Assembly: GCA_018053145.1 (NCBI GenBank)
Contig: JAGPMA010000007.1
Span: forward strand, 1-59,660
DNA length: 59,660 bases
Reading direction: 5' to 3'
Source of the DNA: Oscillospiraceae bacterium
Lineage (GTDB): Bacteria; Bacillota; Clostridia; Oscillospirales; Oscillospiraceae
Part shown: one piece after another, positions 27,348 to 37,000 of the stretch
How the letters are laid out: each line of letters starts with the position of its first letter
Numbering within the stretch: the stretch's first letter is position 1
The notes under the pieces: generated by a model
What the model saw: the letters and a program-made list of their open reading frames with translations, nothing else
Database searches by the model: none
Told to the model about the DNA's origin: nothing
Program-made: the position numbers and the translations under genes

Positions 27348-28413
27348 CTATAGTCATCTCCTTTATCTGAAGTTTCTCAAAGCCGCGTGGGGCTTCCGAC
27401 ATACCCATAAGTCTGCTAAGACCTGCGGCGATGTAACTGAGCTTTGCGGCAACTGCGGAATAATCCATTCGTGTGGGACCGACAACACCAATTATACCGC
27501 GCATATTATCTCCTGCATTGTATCTGGCAATAACAACGCTTGAGTCCTGAAGCTCTTTCGCGACATTTTCCGGGCCAATCAATACCTGAATGTCATCCAG
27601 CCCGTTATCCGGAAGTCCCAAAAGATGCTCGCTGTCCGAAAGGTAGCTCATAAGGTCGTGTGCTTTGTCCGGATCACGGAATTCGGGCAACCGCAAAAGG
27701 TGTGAAGCGCCGGTGACGAAAGCCTCGCCTTCTTTGGATTTGCTGAGTGTATCAATTGCAAAAGCGGCAATGACGGAAACAAGTCCCATCGTGTCACCAC
27801 AGGCACGCTCTGAGGAAGTGATTAGTGCGGGGGTTATTAAGTCGTCCGATATGCCGACAAAATTTGTGTTAAACACGGAGGAAAGTCTTTGGACCATTCC
27901 CTGTTCAACCGAAAAGGGCAGATGAATCAGCTTGTTGTGAACCGTATCGTTTGAAAGCATCGCAACGGCAATAAAGGTGTTGGCATCGACATAAATTAAA
28001 TCAAACCGCGATATTGTCGAAGCCCGGGGTGCTGCCATCGAGACGGAAGGATATTGAGTGAGAGAGGAAGCGAGCTTTCCTACGTCGCTCATAAGCTTAT
28101 CAAACTGCTGCATTTTGAGGTTAAGGCTTGAATTTATGGCATCCGCTTCCTCCATTGAAAGACGCTGACGGTCCATTAACTCGTTGACGTACAGCCTGTA
28201 GCCCTTTGGAGAGGGGATGCGTCCGGCTGAGGTGTGGGGCTGCTCAAGATAACCCATGGCAGTAAGCTCAGCCATTTCGTTGCGTATGGTTGCACTGCTC
28301 AAGTCAAGATCACCCAATTCGGCAATGGCTTTTGACCCAACCGGCTCCGCTGTCGCGATGTAAACATCAATGACAGCTGTGAGTATTCTTTTCTTACGGT
28401 CACCAATTTCCAT
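27322..28413 (-). CDS. hrcA: Heat-inducible transcription repressor HrcA
   Basis: 363 residues from ATG at 28413 (GAGGAGG, 8 nt). The N-terminal winged helix includes YIATAEPVGSKAIAE and LSSATIRNEMAELTAMGYLEQPHTSAGRIPS; the C-terminal part has the GAF-like fold ending in IGVVGPTRMDYSAVAAKLSYI. HrcA binds CIRCE and needs GroE for activity. The longer open frame upstream crosses its own operator and is not coding. Confidence 0.96.
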   Translation of the reverse strand: MEIGDRKKRILTAVIDVYIATAEPVGSKAIAELGDLDLSSATIRNEMAELTAMGYLEQPHTSAGRIPSPKGYRLYVNELMDRQRLSMEEADAINSSLNLKMQQFDKLMSDVGKLASSLTQYPSVSMAAPRASTISRFDLIYVDANTFIAVAMLSNDTVHNKLIHLPFSVEQGMVQRLSSVFNTNFVGISDDLITPALITSSERACGDTMGLVSVIAAFAIDTLSKSKEGEAFVTGASHLLRLPEFRDPDKAHDLMSYLSDSEHLLGLPDNGLDDIQVLIGPENVAKELQDSSVVIARYNAGDNMRGIIGVVGPTRMDYSAVAAKLSYIAAGLSRLMGMSEAPRGFEKLQIKEMTIDEHKKNTP

Positions 28414-28454
28414 TATTCGCGCCTCCTCAAACGGACATCGCGGAGAAGTGATTT

Positions 28455-28481
28455 TGGCACTCTCCCGTGGAGAGCACTGGC
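28455..28481 (-). promoter_or_regulatory. Degenerate second CIRCE-like inverted repeat
   Basis: GGCACTC, 9 nt, then GAGCACTGG, lying between the true CIRCE and the hrcA start. The left arm matches CIRCE well, the right arm poorly (GAGCACT against GAGTGCT). It could be an auxiliary HrcA site or a decayed copy. Confidence 0.35.
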
Positions 28482-28503
28482 ACTCTCGACCTCTGAGTGC
28501 TAA
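28477..28503 (-). promoter_or_regulatory. CIRCE operator for hrcA-grpE-dnaK-dnaJ
   Basis: CTGGCACTC, 9-nt spacer, GAGTGCTAA: the classical CIRCE inverted repeat with changes only in the outer left arm. It overlaps the -10 box and start region of the promoter. Confidence 0.93.
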
Positions 28504-28530
28504 TTTAGCACTGTGGTTATAAAAAGTCAA
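28502..28530 (-). promoter_or_regulatory. Sigma-A promoter of the heat-shock operon
   Basis: On the minus strand TTGACT (28525-28530), 17 nt, TAAATT (28502-28507), directly followed by CIRCE. Confidence 0.85.
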
Positions 28531-28674
28531 TAGTTTTCACAAACGAATTGATAGTTTATTCATATTTTGACCAAGGAAATTTTTCGTTAGGCATAGCAAG
28601 AGTTAATCTCATCATGTTTAACACTTGAGTTCGTATTCATTTAGTTGAAATTACTTAGCGCAGTCAATTGAATA

Positions 28675-28705
28675 TTGCAAGAAAAAATTAAAATTATTCT
28701 TGCAA
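28675..28705. promoter_or_regulatory. Inverted repeat overlapping the rpmB -35 box (candidate operator)
   Basis: TTGCAAGAA (28675-28683) and TTCTTGCAA (28697-28705) form a perfect 9-bp inverted repeat with a 13-nt AT-rich centre. The right arm includes the -35 box. No known regulator is assigned; the rest of 28531-28674 shows nothing clear. Confidence 0.45.
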
Positions 28706-28728
28706 TTGAGTTTATGTTCTGCTATTAT
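28700..28728 (+). promoter_or_regulatory. Sigma-A promoter of rpmB
   Basis: TTGCAA (28700-28705), 17 nt, TATTAT (28723-28728). Confidence 0.8.
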
Positions 28729-28797
28729 TAATAAGCTATTCGTTTGAGTCGGTATTCGGCTTAATGGCTCAATTTTTACAAGGAGGTGCAGCTAAAG

Positions 28798-28986
28798 ATG
28801 GCAAAGTGTGAAATTTGCGGTAAGGGTGTTTCTTTCGGTATCCAAGTGAGTCACTCTCACAGACGTTCTAACCGTACATGGAAGCCCAACGTAAAACGCG
28901 TCAAGGCCATAGTGGACGGGACACCTAAGCATGTCTACGTTTGCACCCGTTGCATGCGCAGCGGCAATGTTACCCGCGCTGTGTAG
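28798..28986 (+). CDS. rpmB: 50S ribosomal protein L28, zinc-binding form
   Basis: 62 residues from the ATG at 28798, after AAGGAGGTG. CEICGKG and CTRCMRSG supply the zinc cysteines; SHSHRRSNRTWKPN is the family core. Single-gene unit, with its own promoter and terminator. Confidence 0.96.
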   Translation: MAKCEICGKGVSFGIQVSHSHRRSNRTWKPNVKRVKAIVDGTPKHVYVCTRCMRSGNVTRAV

Positions 28987-29015
28987 ATAAAGCTGGGAAT
29001 TATTTCATGAAAATA

Positions 29016-29066
29016 AGCAAAAGCGCCGCATTCTCAATGAGGAATATCGGCGCTTTTGCTTTTTTA
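29016..29066 (+). terminator. Terminator of rpmB
   Basis: 13-bp stem AGCAAAAGCGCCG / CGGCGCTTTTGCT with a 19-nt loop and a T-run. Confidence 0.9.
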
Positions 29067-29151
29067 TTCGAGCTTCTATATTTTTGCATACACTGAATAA
29101 TACAATATTAGGCAAAACAATCATTGCCGGAGCAATAATTGCTTTTTAAGA

Positions 29152-29180
29152 TTGCAAAAACGTGTTATGATGATTAAAAT
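29152..29180 (+). promoter_or_regulatory. Sigma-A promoter of the hprK operon
   Basis: TTGCAA (29152-29157), 17 nt, TAAAAT (29175-29180). Confidence 0.75.
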
Positions 29181-29212
29181 AAATGTTAAACAGATGAAGG
29201 TTGGTGTATGGC

Positions 29213-30151
29213 ATGACAGAGGGATACTCGGTTTTATTGTCCGAATTAGTTAAAGAGCATGAGATGCAAGCCGTGCATGTTTCTGAAGACTTCGAACAGG
29301 CAAGAATATACAGCATGGCGGTTGGGAGACCTGGACTTCAGTTCGCCGGCTTTTTTGAGTATTACGATTCAAAACGTATGCTTGTCTCCGGCAAGCAGGA
29401 GCACACTTATCTTTCAAGACTGGATTCTGAGGCTAGATACAAGGCAATTGAGGGGCTAATGAGTCACAAACCCTGTGCTCTTGTTATTTGCCATGCTGTC
29501 ATGCCTTTTGCGGAGCTTACGGAGCTTGCCAAAAAATTTGATGTAAATGTGTTTACTTCCGAAATGGATACCTCCGAGTTTATGGCTCAGCTCATCGGGT
29601 CTCTTCATGTCCACCTTGCTCCGCGAAAAACTATTCACGGTGTTTTGGTCGAGGTATATGGCGAGGGGCTTCTGATAACCGGCGACAGCGGCATCGGAAA
29701 GAGTGAAACGGCGCTTGAGCTTATTAAACGCGGCCACAGGCTGATTGCCGACGACGCGGTTGAAATTAAAAAAATCTCCAAAAACAACCTTGTGGGTGAA
29801 GCACCCGCGATGATTAGGCACTACATGGAGTTTCGCGGTATCGGTGTTGTCAATGCGCGATACATTTACGGCGTTGGTGCCGTCAAGGCTTCGCAGACTA
29901 TACATCTGGTGATAAAGTTTGAAAACTGGGAGGACTACAAGGCCTATGACAGGCTGGGAATCGAAGAGGAATACACAGAAATTCTCGGAGTTGATGTTCC
30001 CTCGGTTACGATACCGGTTCGTCCGGGAAGAAACCTTGCGGTTATTCTTGAGCTTGCCGCTATGAACAACCGTCAGAAAAAGCTTGGCTATAACGCTGCG
30101 GAGGATTTGGAGCGAACTCACGATTATAATGTGGATAACAATTTGTTTTGA
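29213..30151 (+). CDS. hprK: HPr kinase/phosphorylase
   Basis: 312 residues from ATG at 29213; TTG or GTG codons 9-12 nt upstream are alternative starts. The N-terminal domain is followed by Walker A GDSGIGKSETALELI (about 157-171), EFRGIGVVNARYIYG, the HprK signature region, and PVRPGRNLAVILE near the C-terminus. It phosphorylates Ser46 of HPr for carbon catabolite control. First gene of the hprK-murB-rapZ-yvcK-whiA-dnaE block. Confidence 0.95.
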   Translation: MTEGYSVLLSELVKEHEMQAVHVSEDFEQARIYSMAVGRPGLQFAGFFEYYDSKRMLVSGKQEHTYLSRLDSEARYKAIEGLMSHKPCALVICHAVMPFAELTELAKKFDVNVFTSEMDTSEFMAQLIGSLHVHLAPRKTIHGVLVEVYGEGLLITGDSGIGKSETALELIKRGHRLIADDAVEIKKISKNNLVGEAPAMIRHYMEFRGIGVVNARYIYGVGAVKASQTIHLVIKFENWEDYKAYDRLGIEEEYTEILGVDVPSVTIPVRPGRNLAVILELAAMNNRQKKLGYNAAEDLERTHDYNVDNNLF

Positions 30152-30209
30152 AAAATCAAATGCCAAATTTGACTTCATTTGTACGCCAAAGCGAAGGGAG
30201 GGTTAAAAG

Positions 30210-31130
30210 ATGGACGATTTCGTTCTCCTAACAAAAAAACTGAGAGAGAGTTTGCCGCAGCTTACCGTTCTTGAAAATGAGCCGATGAAAACACACTGCT
30301 CCTTCAAAATCGGAGGAGAGGTTTCCGCGATGGCACTGCCGGCTTCGATTGATGAAACGTTGCTGCTTTGTTCCTTTCTCCGCGAAAAGGGCGTTAAGCC
30401 TCTTGTAATCGGCAACGGGACAAATCTTCTTGTAACGGATAAACCGCTTCGACGTTTTGTTATCAAAATGTCTGACGGTATAAGCACAATGTACAGACGA
30501 GGAGAAACAGGCGTTTTTGCTCAAAGCGGAGTGAGTCTGGCAAGACTTGCTTCCGATTGCGCTCACCTTTCTCTTTCGGGGCTTGAATTTGCTCACGGTA
30601 TTCCGGGAACGCTTGGTGGAGCGGCCAGCATGAACGCGGGAGCGTACGGCGGAGAGATGAAGCAGGTTTTGCGCTCAGTAAGCTATCTTGATGAGAATTT
30701 GAAAATTTGCGAGAGATTTGGCGAGGAGCTGGAGCTGAGTTATCGCCACAGCGCTTTTTCGGACACGGATGCTGTTATTTTGGGCTGTGAGCTTTCTCTT
30801 GACAAGGGTGACGAAAACGAGATACTGGCGAGAATGCGCGAGCTTTCTGAAAAGCGGAGGGCTTCCCAGCCTCTCGACAAGCCCTCGGCCGGAAGTGCGT
30901 TTAAAAGACCTCAAAACGGCTATGCCGCGGCGCTCATTGAAGAAGCTGGACTTAAGGGGTATACTCTCGGTGGAGCACAAGTTTCGGAAAAGCACGCCGG
31001 CTTTGTTATTAACCGAGGAGGCGCAAGCTTTGAAGATGTAATAAAGCTTATGGATTATATAAAGGAAACGGTCTATAAACGCACGGGAATTGTGCTCGAG
31101 CCGGAAGTCAAGATTATTGACAACGACTGA
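30210..31130 (+). CDS. murB: UDP-N-acetylmuramate dehydrogenase (MurB)
   Basis: 306 residues. FAD-binding motifs VIGNGTNLLV and GIPGTLGGAASMNAGAYGGEM; the catalytic serine lies in PSAGSAFKRP; LEPEVKII ends the protein. It reduces UDP-GlcNAc-enolpyruvate to UDP-MurNAc in peptidoglycan precursor synthesis. Starts 58 nt after hprK with GGGAGGG upstream. Confidence 0.96.
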   Translation: MDDFVLLTKKLRESLPQLTVLENEPMKTHCSFKIGGEVSAMALPASIDETLLLCSFLREKGVKPLVIGNGTNLLVTDKPLRRFVIKMSDGISTMYRRGETGVFAQSGVSLARLASDCAHLSLSGLEFAHGIPGTLGGAASMNAGAYGGEMKQVLRSVSYLDENLKICERFGEELELSYRHSAFSDTDAVILGCELSLDKGDENEILARMRELSEKRRASQPLDKPSAGSAFKRPQNGYAAALIEEAGLKGYTLGGAQVSEKHAGFVINRGGASFEDVIKLMDYIKETVYKRTGIVLEPEVKIIDND

Positions 31131-31152
31131 AGCTTAAAAAAGGAGAAAAGCA

Positions 31153-32010
31153 ATGGAGTTTCTAATAATATCTGGATTGTCGGGAGCGGGAAAGAGCCAC
31201 ACGGCGGATATTCTTGAAGATTTGGATTATTACTGTGTTGACAATATGCCGATTGCGCTGATAACGAAATTTGCCCAGCTTTGTCTGGCTGCAGGTGAAC
31301 AATATGAAAAAGTAGCGCTGGTTACCGACATTCGTGAACGGGCAAATTTTGACGAGCTTTTTCAGGTGCTTGACGGACTTTGGGATTTGGGCTGCGACTA
31401 CCGTATTTTATTTGTTGAGGCGAACCCCGCCAATATTGTCAAGCGTTACAAGGAAACGCGCAGGCGTCACCCGCTTGCCGTTCCGGGGGTTTCGATAGAG
31501 GACGCGATTACAAGCGAAATTAAGCTGCTCGCACCTGTAAGAGAGCGGGCCGACTATATTATAAATACAAGTAATCTAACAATAGGAATGTTGCAAAGCG
31601 AGATTTACCGCCTCTTTGTCGGAGATGGCGCGAATCGTAAGCTTGTTGTTAATGTCATGTCCTTTGGCTATAAGCACGGTATACCGATTGAAGCTGACCT
31701 TGTTTTCGACGTTAGATTTCTTCCCAATCCTTTCTACGTGTCGGAGCTTCGTGATTTGAGCGGACTTGATGAACCCGTGAGTCAATTCGTGTTTCAAAAC
31801 GACATTACAAAGGAGTTTATGTCAAGACTTAAAGATATGCTGAAATTCTTGCTCCCACTCTATGTGGAGGAAGGAAAAATGAGCCTTACCATTTCCATCG
31901 GTTGTACAGGCGGGCATCACCGCTCGGTTGCGATTGCGAAAGCTATTTCAGAATATATCGAAGATTTGGGCTATGCTGCTCAAAACATTAACAGGGACAT
32001 TCTAAAATAA
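31153..32010 (+). CDS. rapZ: RNase adapter / nucleotide-binding protein RapZ (YvcJ)
   Basis: 285 residues. Walker A in ISGLSGAGKSHTA, VDNMPIALI, RFLPNPFYV, and the C-terminal IGCTGGHHRSVAIA are family signatures. E. coli RapZ senses GlcN6P and controls glmS mRNA decay; the Gram-positive YvcJ binds nucleotides and affects competence and growth. The SD is AAAAAGGAG. Conserved neighbour of yvcK and whiA. Confidence 0.95.
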   Translation: MEFLIISGLSGAGKSHTADILEDLDYYCVDNMPIALITKFAQLCLAAGEQYEKVALVTDIRERANFDELFQVLDGLWDLGCDYRILFVEANPANIVKRYKETRRRHPLAVPGVSIEDAITSEIKLLAPVRERADYIINTSNLTIGMLQSEIYRLFVGDGANRKLVVNVMSFGYKHGIPIEADLVFDVRFLPNPFYVSELRDLSGLDEPVSQFVFQNDITKEFMSRLKDMLKFLLPLYVEEGKMSLTISIGCTGGHHRSVAIAKAISEYIEDLGYAAQNINRDILK

Positions 32011-32079
32011 CACTATTTGAAGTAAACGTAACACATTAACCGAAATTGAGCTATGAGCTGAATCGAAGGTGAGGTTTAT

Positions 32080-33102
32080 ATGAATAAGCAAAAACCGGAA
32101 CCCGCCATCGTCGTTATAGGCGGCGGATCGGGGCTTTCAAATATGTTGCGGGGGCTGAAGCTTAAAACAAGCAAGCTCACGGCTATTGTAACAATGGCGG
32201 ACGACGGCGGTTCCTCCGGAAGGCTGAGAGATGAGTTGGGGATGCCGCCTCCGGGAGATGTTCGCAACTGCTTGCAGGCGCTTGCGAATACTGAGCCGAC
32301 GATGGAGCAGCTTTTGGGTTATCGCTTTACCGAGGGTGTGCTTCAGGGGCAGAGCATGGGAAATCTTTTCCTTGCCGCCCTCAACGATATTTCTGGGTCC
32401 TTCTATGAAGCGGTGCAAAAAATGAGCGATGTTTTGGCCATAACGGGAAGGGTCCTTCCTGTAACGACTGAGGATGTTCGCCTTATGGCGTGCTTTGACG
32501 ACGGAACAGAGGTTTTTGGCGAGTCAAAAATTATGGAACATAAAAAGCAAGGTAACCGACGTATAACGAGGGTTGCATTAATTCCTGAAAATCCGCCGGC
32601 ACTGCATGAGAGCATACAGGCGATTGAGGAAGCAGAGCTCATTGTGCTCGGTCCCGGCAGCCTTTACACAAGCATTATTCCAAATCTCTTAACGGACGGA
32701 ATAGCCGAAGCGATTGAAAGCTCCCCCGCTTTAAAGATATATGTGCTAAACGTTACCACGGAAGACGGTGAAACGGAGTGTTACACAGCTTCCGACCATG
32801 TGCGGGCGCTGTTTGCGCATTCGGGAAGGAAGCTTTTTGATTATTGCCTTGCAAATATTACTCCGCTTCCCGAGAATGTGGCCCTGCGGTACAAGGAACA
32901 GGGCGCTTGTCAGACTGCGGTGGATTTGGATGAGTTGGAGAAGCTTGGAGTAAAAACAGTTTTGCGGCCGATGCTCGATTGCTCTGCAGGGCTTGCAAGA
33001 CACAACCCAAAGCGACTCGCGAACGAAATTATGAATCTTTATAGAGAAGAATCGCCGACTAAAATTTTTAATTCACAGACGTTGGCGGAGTACGATTATT
33101 GA
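32080..33102 (+). CDS. yvcK: YvcK/CofD-like protein (gluconeogenesis factor)
   Basis: 340 residues. VVIGGGSGLSNMLRGLK at the N-terminus, TMADDGGSSGRLRDELGM, PPGDVRNCLQAL and LGPGSLYTSIIPNLL are diagnostic. It binds UDP-sugars and adjusts peptidoglycan synthesis and growth on gluconeogenic carbon. Lies between rapZ and whiA with short gaps. Confidence 0.95.
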   Translation: MNKQKPEPAIVVIGGGSGLSNMLRGLKLKTSKLTAIVTMADDGGSSGRLRDELGMPPPGDVRNCLQALANTEPTMEQLLGYRFTEGVLQGQSMGNLFLAALNDISGSFYEAVQKMSDVLAITGRVLPVTTEDVRLMACFDDGTEVFGESKIMEHKKQGNRRITRVALIPENPPALHESIQAIEEAELIVLGPGSLYTSIIPNLLTDGIAEAIESSPALKIYVLNVTTEDGETECYTASDHVRALFAHSGRKLFDYCLANITPLPENVALRYKEQGACQTAVDLDELEKLGVKTVLRPMLDCSAGLARHNPKRLANEIMNLYREESPTKIFNSQTLAEYDY

Positions 33103-33114
33103 GAAGGTGAGCAC

Positions 33115-34008
33115 ATGTCATTTTCGTCGGAAACAAAGGCGGAGCTTTGCAGGCAACCGCTGCAAAAGCGCTGCTGCGCTATCGCTGAGGCTTATGGGGT
33201 TTTGCTTTATTGCAATATGTTTACGGCTGATGAAATTCGAATTGTGACATCAAGCCCTGAACTGACGGAGCACCTGCCAAAGCTTTTCAAAAAAGCCTTC
33301 GGTCTTAACTTCGATGCGGTGCCTTCCGTTGATATTAGGGGGAAACAGACCTTTTTAATATCAAATAAAGAGAATATAAATCACATTTTTCAAGCCTACG
33401 GATACGAGGCGAAAGGAATTCTCGCACATCATATTAATCTCGGAGTCCTCGAAAGCGATTGTTGTAAGGCATCCTTTCTGCGCGGGGCGTTTTTGGCGGG
33501 CGGGAGCATCACCGACCCGACGAAAAGCTACCATTTGGAGATGGTGACTGACCATTACAACGTCAGCCGCGAAACCTTTTCGATTTTGCTTGAGCTGGGG
33601 TTTTCACCGAAGGACGCCTCCCGCGGAGGCAACTACGTCATATATTTCAAGCAATCCGAAGCGATTGAGGATTTTTTCACACTTATGGGAGCGCCCCTGT
33701 CCGCAATGGACATCATGTCTGCAAAGGTCGAAAAGGATATGCGCAACGCAGTTAACAGGCGCGTAAACTGTGACAGCGCAAACGCAGACAAAATCGTTCT
33801 TGCAGCGCAGGACCAGATGGAGGCAATTCGGCGTATTGAGCGTACCACGGGGCTTGACGATTTGCCGGAGAAGCTCAGAGAAGCGGCACTGCTGCGAATT
33901 GCAAACCCCGAGGCAAGCTTGACCGATTTAGCCGCCCTAGCCATTCCACCTGTCAGCAAATCCTGCATAAGCCATAGGCTGCGTAAGCTTATGGAATATA
34001 TAGGATAG
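33115..34008 (+). CDS. whiA: DNA-binding protein WhiA
   Basis: 297 residues. The N-terminal LAGLIDADG-like half shows CCKASFLRGAFLAGGSITDP and the C-terminal helix-turn-helix is around LREAALLRIANPEASLTDLA. In Firmicutes it binds DNA and affects chromosome segregation and division; in Streptomyces it controls sporulation. Start ATG is 12 nt after yvcK. Confidence 0.95.
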   Translation: MSFSSETKAELCRQPLQKRCCAIAEAYGVLLYCNMFTADEIRIVTSSPELTEHLPKLFKKAFGLNFDAVPSVDIRGKQTFLISNKENINHIFQAYGYEAKGILAHHINLGVLESDCCKASFLRGAFLAGGSITDPTKSYHLEMVTDHYNVSRETFSILLELGFSPKDASRGGNYVIYFKQSEAIEDFFTLMGAPLSAMDIMSAKVEKDMRNAVNRRVNCDSANADKIVLAAQDQMEAIRRIERTTGLDDLPEKLREAALLRIANPEASLTDLAALAIPPVSKSCISHRLRKLMEYIG

Positions 34009-34038
34009 AATAAAGAAACCAAAAAAGGAGCAGAAGCC

Positions 34039-37000
34039 ATGTCGTTTGTCCATCTTCACGTACATAGCGAATTCAGCCTTCTCGACGGCGCATGCCGCAT
34101 CGAGAACATGGCCGAGTGCGCAAAAAATCTTGGTCAGACTGCTCTTGCGATAACCGACCACGGCGTAATGTACGGTACGGTGGCGTTTTATAAGGCCGCT
34201 AAAAAGGCAGGGATAAAGCCAATAATCGGCTGCGAGGTATATGTTGCTCCGCGTGGTATGACTGACAGGGAGTACGGCAGAGACAGCAGTTACTCCCACC
34301 TAATTCTTCTTTGCAAAAACGAAGTCGGATACCATAACCTTTGCTATCTCGTTAGTGAGAGCTTTACAAGTGGGTTTTACGTCAAGCCACGAATCGACTG
34401 GCGGCTTTTACACGAGCATTCGGAGGGACTTGTCTGCCTTTCGGGATGTATTGCGGGAGAAATCCAGCAGAAGCTTATAAAGGACGATTATTCCGGCGCG
34501 AAGGAGCGCGCACTGGAGCTTTCGGAACTGTTCGGGAAAGACGGGTTTTATCTTGAGCTTCAGTCACACGGCATACGCGAGGAGCGTATTGCGGCAGAGG
34601 GAATTATTAAGCTTCATCGCGAAACGGGCATACCACTCGTCCTGACAAACGATGCGCACTACCTTAAAAAAGAGGATTCACGCTATCAGGATGTTCTGAT
34701 GTGCATACAAATGGGCAAAACCGTCGACGATCCCGACCGTATGAAGTTTGAGGGCAGCGAATTTTACCTCAAGTCAGAGGAAGAAATGCGTGGGATTTTT
34801 ACCGAATATCCTGAAATCTCCGCCGCCGCTGACAACACTTCTATAATTGCTGATATGTGTAACTTCGATTTTGAGTTCGGTCACTATCACCTGCCTAGCT
34901 TTCCGCTCCCGCTTGGCGAAACGGACGGATTTGAGTATCTTAAAAAGCTGTGTGACAGCGGTTTTGAAAAGCGCTATGCGCACATTTACAGCTATGACAA
35001 CTCAAATGAGGAAATTGAAAAGCTCCGAGCGCAGCTTTCATATGAGCTTGACATGATACACAAAATGGGCTTTACTGACTATTTTCTCATAACCTCGGAC
35101 TTCATTTCCTATGCGAAAAATCAAGGCATACCCGTTGGCCCCGGGCGTGGCTCGGCTGCCGGAAGCATCGTTTCCTACTGCCTTGGAATTACGGATGTCG
35201 ACCCAATAAAATACAACCTGTTTTTCGAGCGTTTTCTGAACCCCGAGCGTGTTTCAATGCCTGATATAGATATTGACTTCTGCGTTGAACGCAGAGGAGA
35301 GGTCATCGAATATGTAACTCGCAAATACGGCTCTGACCACGTGGCGCAAATCGTCACCTTCGGCACCATGGCGGCAAGACTGGCCATTCGTGATGTAGGA
35401 CGTGCGCTTAGCGTCAGCTATGCCGAGTGCGATGCGGTTGCAAAGCAGGTGCCGTTGGCACCGGGTATAACGTTGGAAGAAGCGCTTAAACTATCTAAGC
35501 CGCTAAGGGACATGTATGACAACGACGACCGAATTCGTGAGCTAATCGACACCGCGAAAGCGTTGGAGGGTATGCCGCGACACGCATCTACTCACGCGGC
35601 CGGTGTCGTAATTTCAGGAAAACCGGTTTACGAATATGTTCCGCTTGCAAAGAACGACGAGTCTGTCGTTTGCCAGTTTCCAATGACGACGCTGGAGGAG
35701 CTTGGGCTATTAAAAATGGATTTTTTAGGTCTTCGAAACCTAACCGTGTTGGAGAGAGCTAATCAGCTTGTAAGAAAAATAATTCCTGATTTTGATGTCG
35801 CAAATGCTCCTGACGACGACAAGGCAACATTCGAAATGCTTTCTCAGGGGAAAACCTCGGGAGTGTTCCAGCTTGAAAGCACAGGCATGACATCTGTATG
35901 CACGGGACTAAAGCCCCGTTCGATTGAAGATATCACCGCTGTCATTGCGCTTTACCGCCCGGGACCGATGGAAAGCATACCGCGTTTCATCGAATGCAGC
36001 TCAAATTCGCAGAAGATTCGCTACAAACACGAGCTTTTGCGCGATATTCTCGAAGTCACCTACGGCTGCATAGTCTATCAGGAGCAGGTTATTGAAATTT
36101 TCCGCAAGCTTGCGGGGTTTTCACTCGGACAGGCTGACCTTATCAGGCGAGCAATGTCCAAAAAGAAAGAGAAGGAAATCGTCAAGGAAAGACAGGCGTT
36201 TATCTTTGGGGATCCAGAAAGAAACATTGTCGGCGCGGTGACAAACGGTGTGCCCGAGGCTGTTGCCGGAAGCATTTACGATGAGATTCTTGACTTTGCC
36301 AACTATGCCTTTAACAAGGCTCATGCGGTGTCTTACGCAATCGTTGCCTACCGCACTGCATATATGAAGCTCCATTATTCGCGCGAATACATGGCGGCAC
36401 TGCTCTCATCTGTCCTGGATAGCTCCGCGAAGGTTGCAGAATATATTGCTGAATGCAGGGAATGGGGCATTAAGCTGCTTCCGCCTGACGTTAACGAATC
36501 GGAAGCTGATTTCACCGTTTCGGGCGAAAACATTCGCTTCGGGCTCGTAGCAATCAAGAACATCGGACGCGGGTTTATTAACGCTCTCATGGAATCAAGG
36601 GAGAGCGAGGGCAAATTCAAGAGCTTCGATGAGTTTTGCCGCAGGCTTTACGGACGCGATCTTAACCGCCGAGCGGTTGAAAATCTGATCCGTTCCGGAG
36701 CGTTTGACAGCATGGGCTACAAGCGCAGCGCACTCATGCGAATTGTCGACAAGGTTATTGACGGCGTCAATGATTCCGCCCGAAAAAACATCGACGGGCA
36801 GCTGGATTTGTTTTCGATGGGGCAGGAAAACGAAAGCACCTCCAAGCTGGCAGAGCCTGAGCTTCCGGATATTCCGGAATTTACGCCGAGTGAACTGATG
36901 GCAATGGAAAAAGAAACCACGGGACTGTATCTTTCGGGACACCCAATGGACGAATACCGTGTTGCCGCTCGCCGCGCAGGTGCGGTGTCAATCGGTACAA

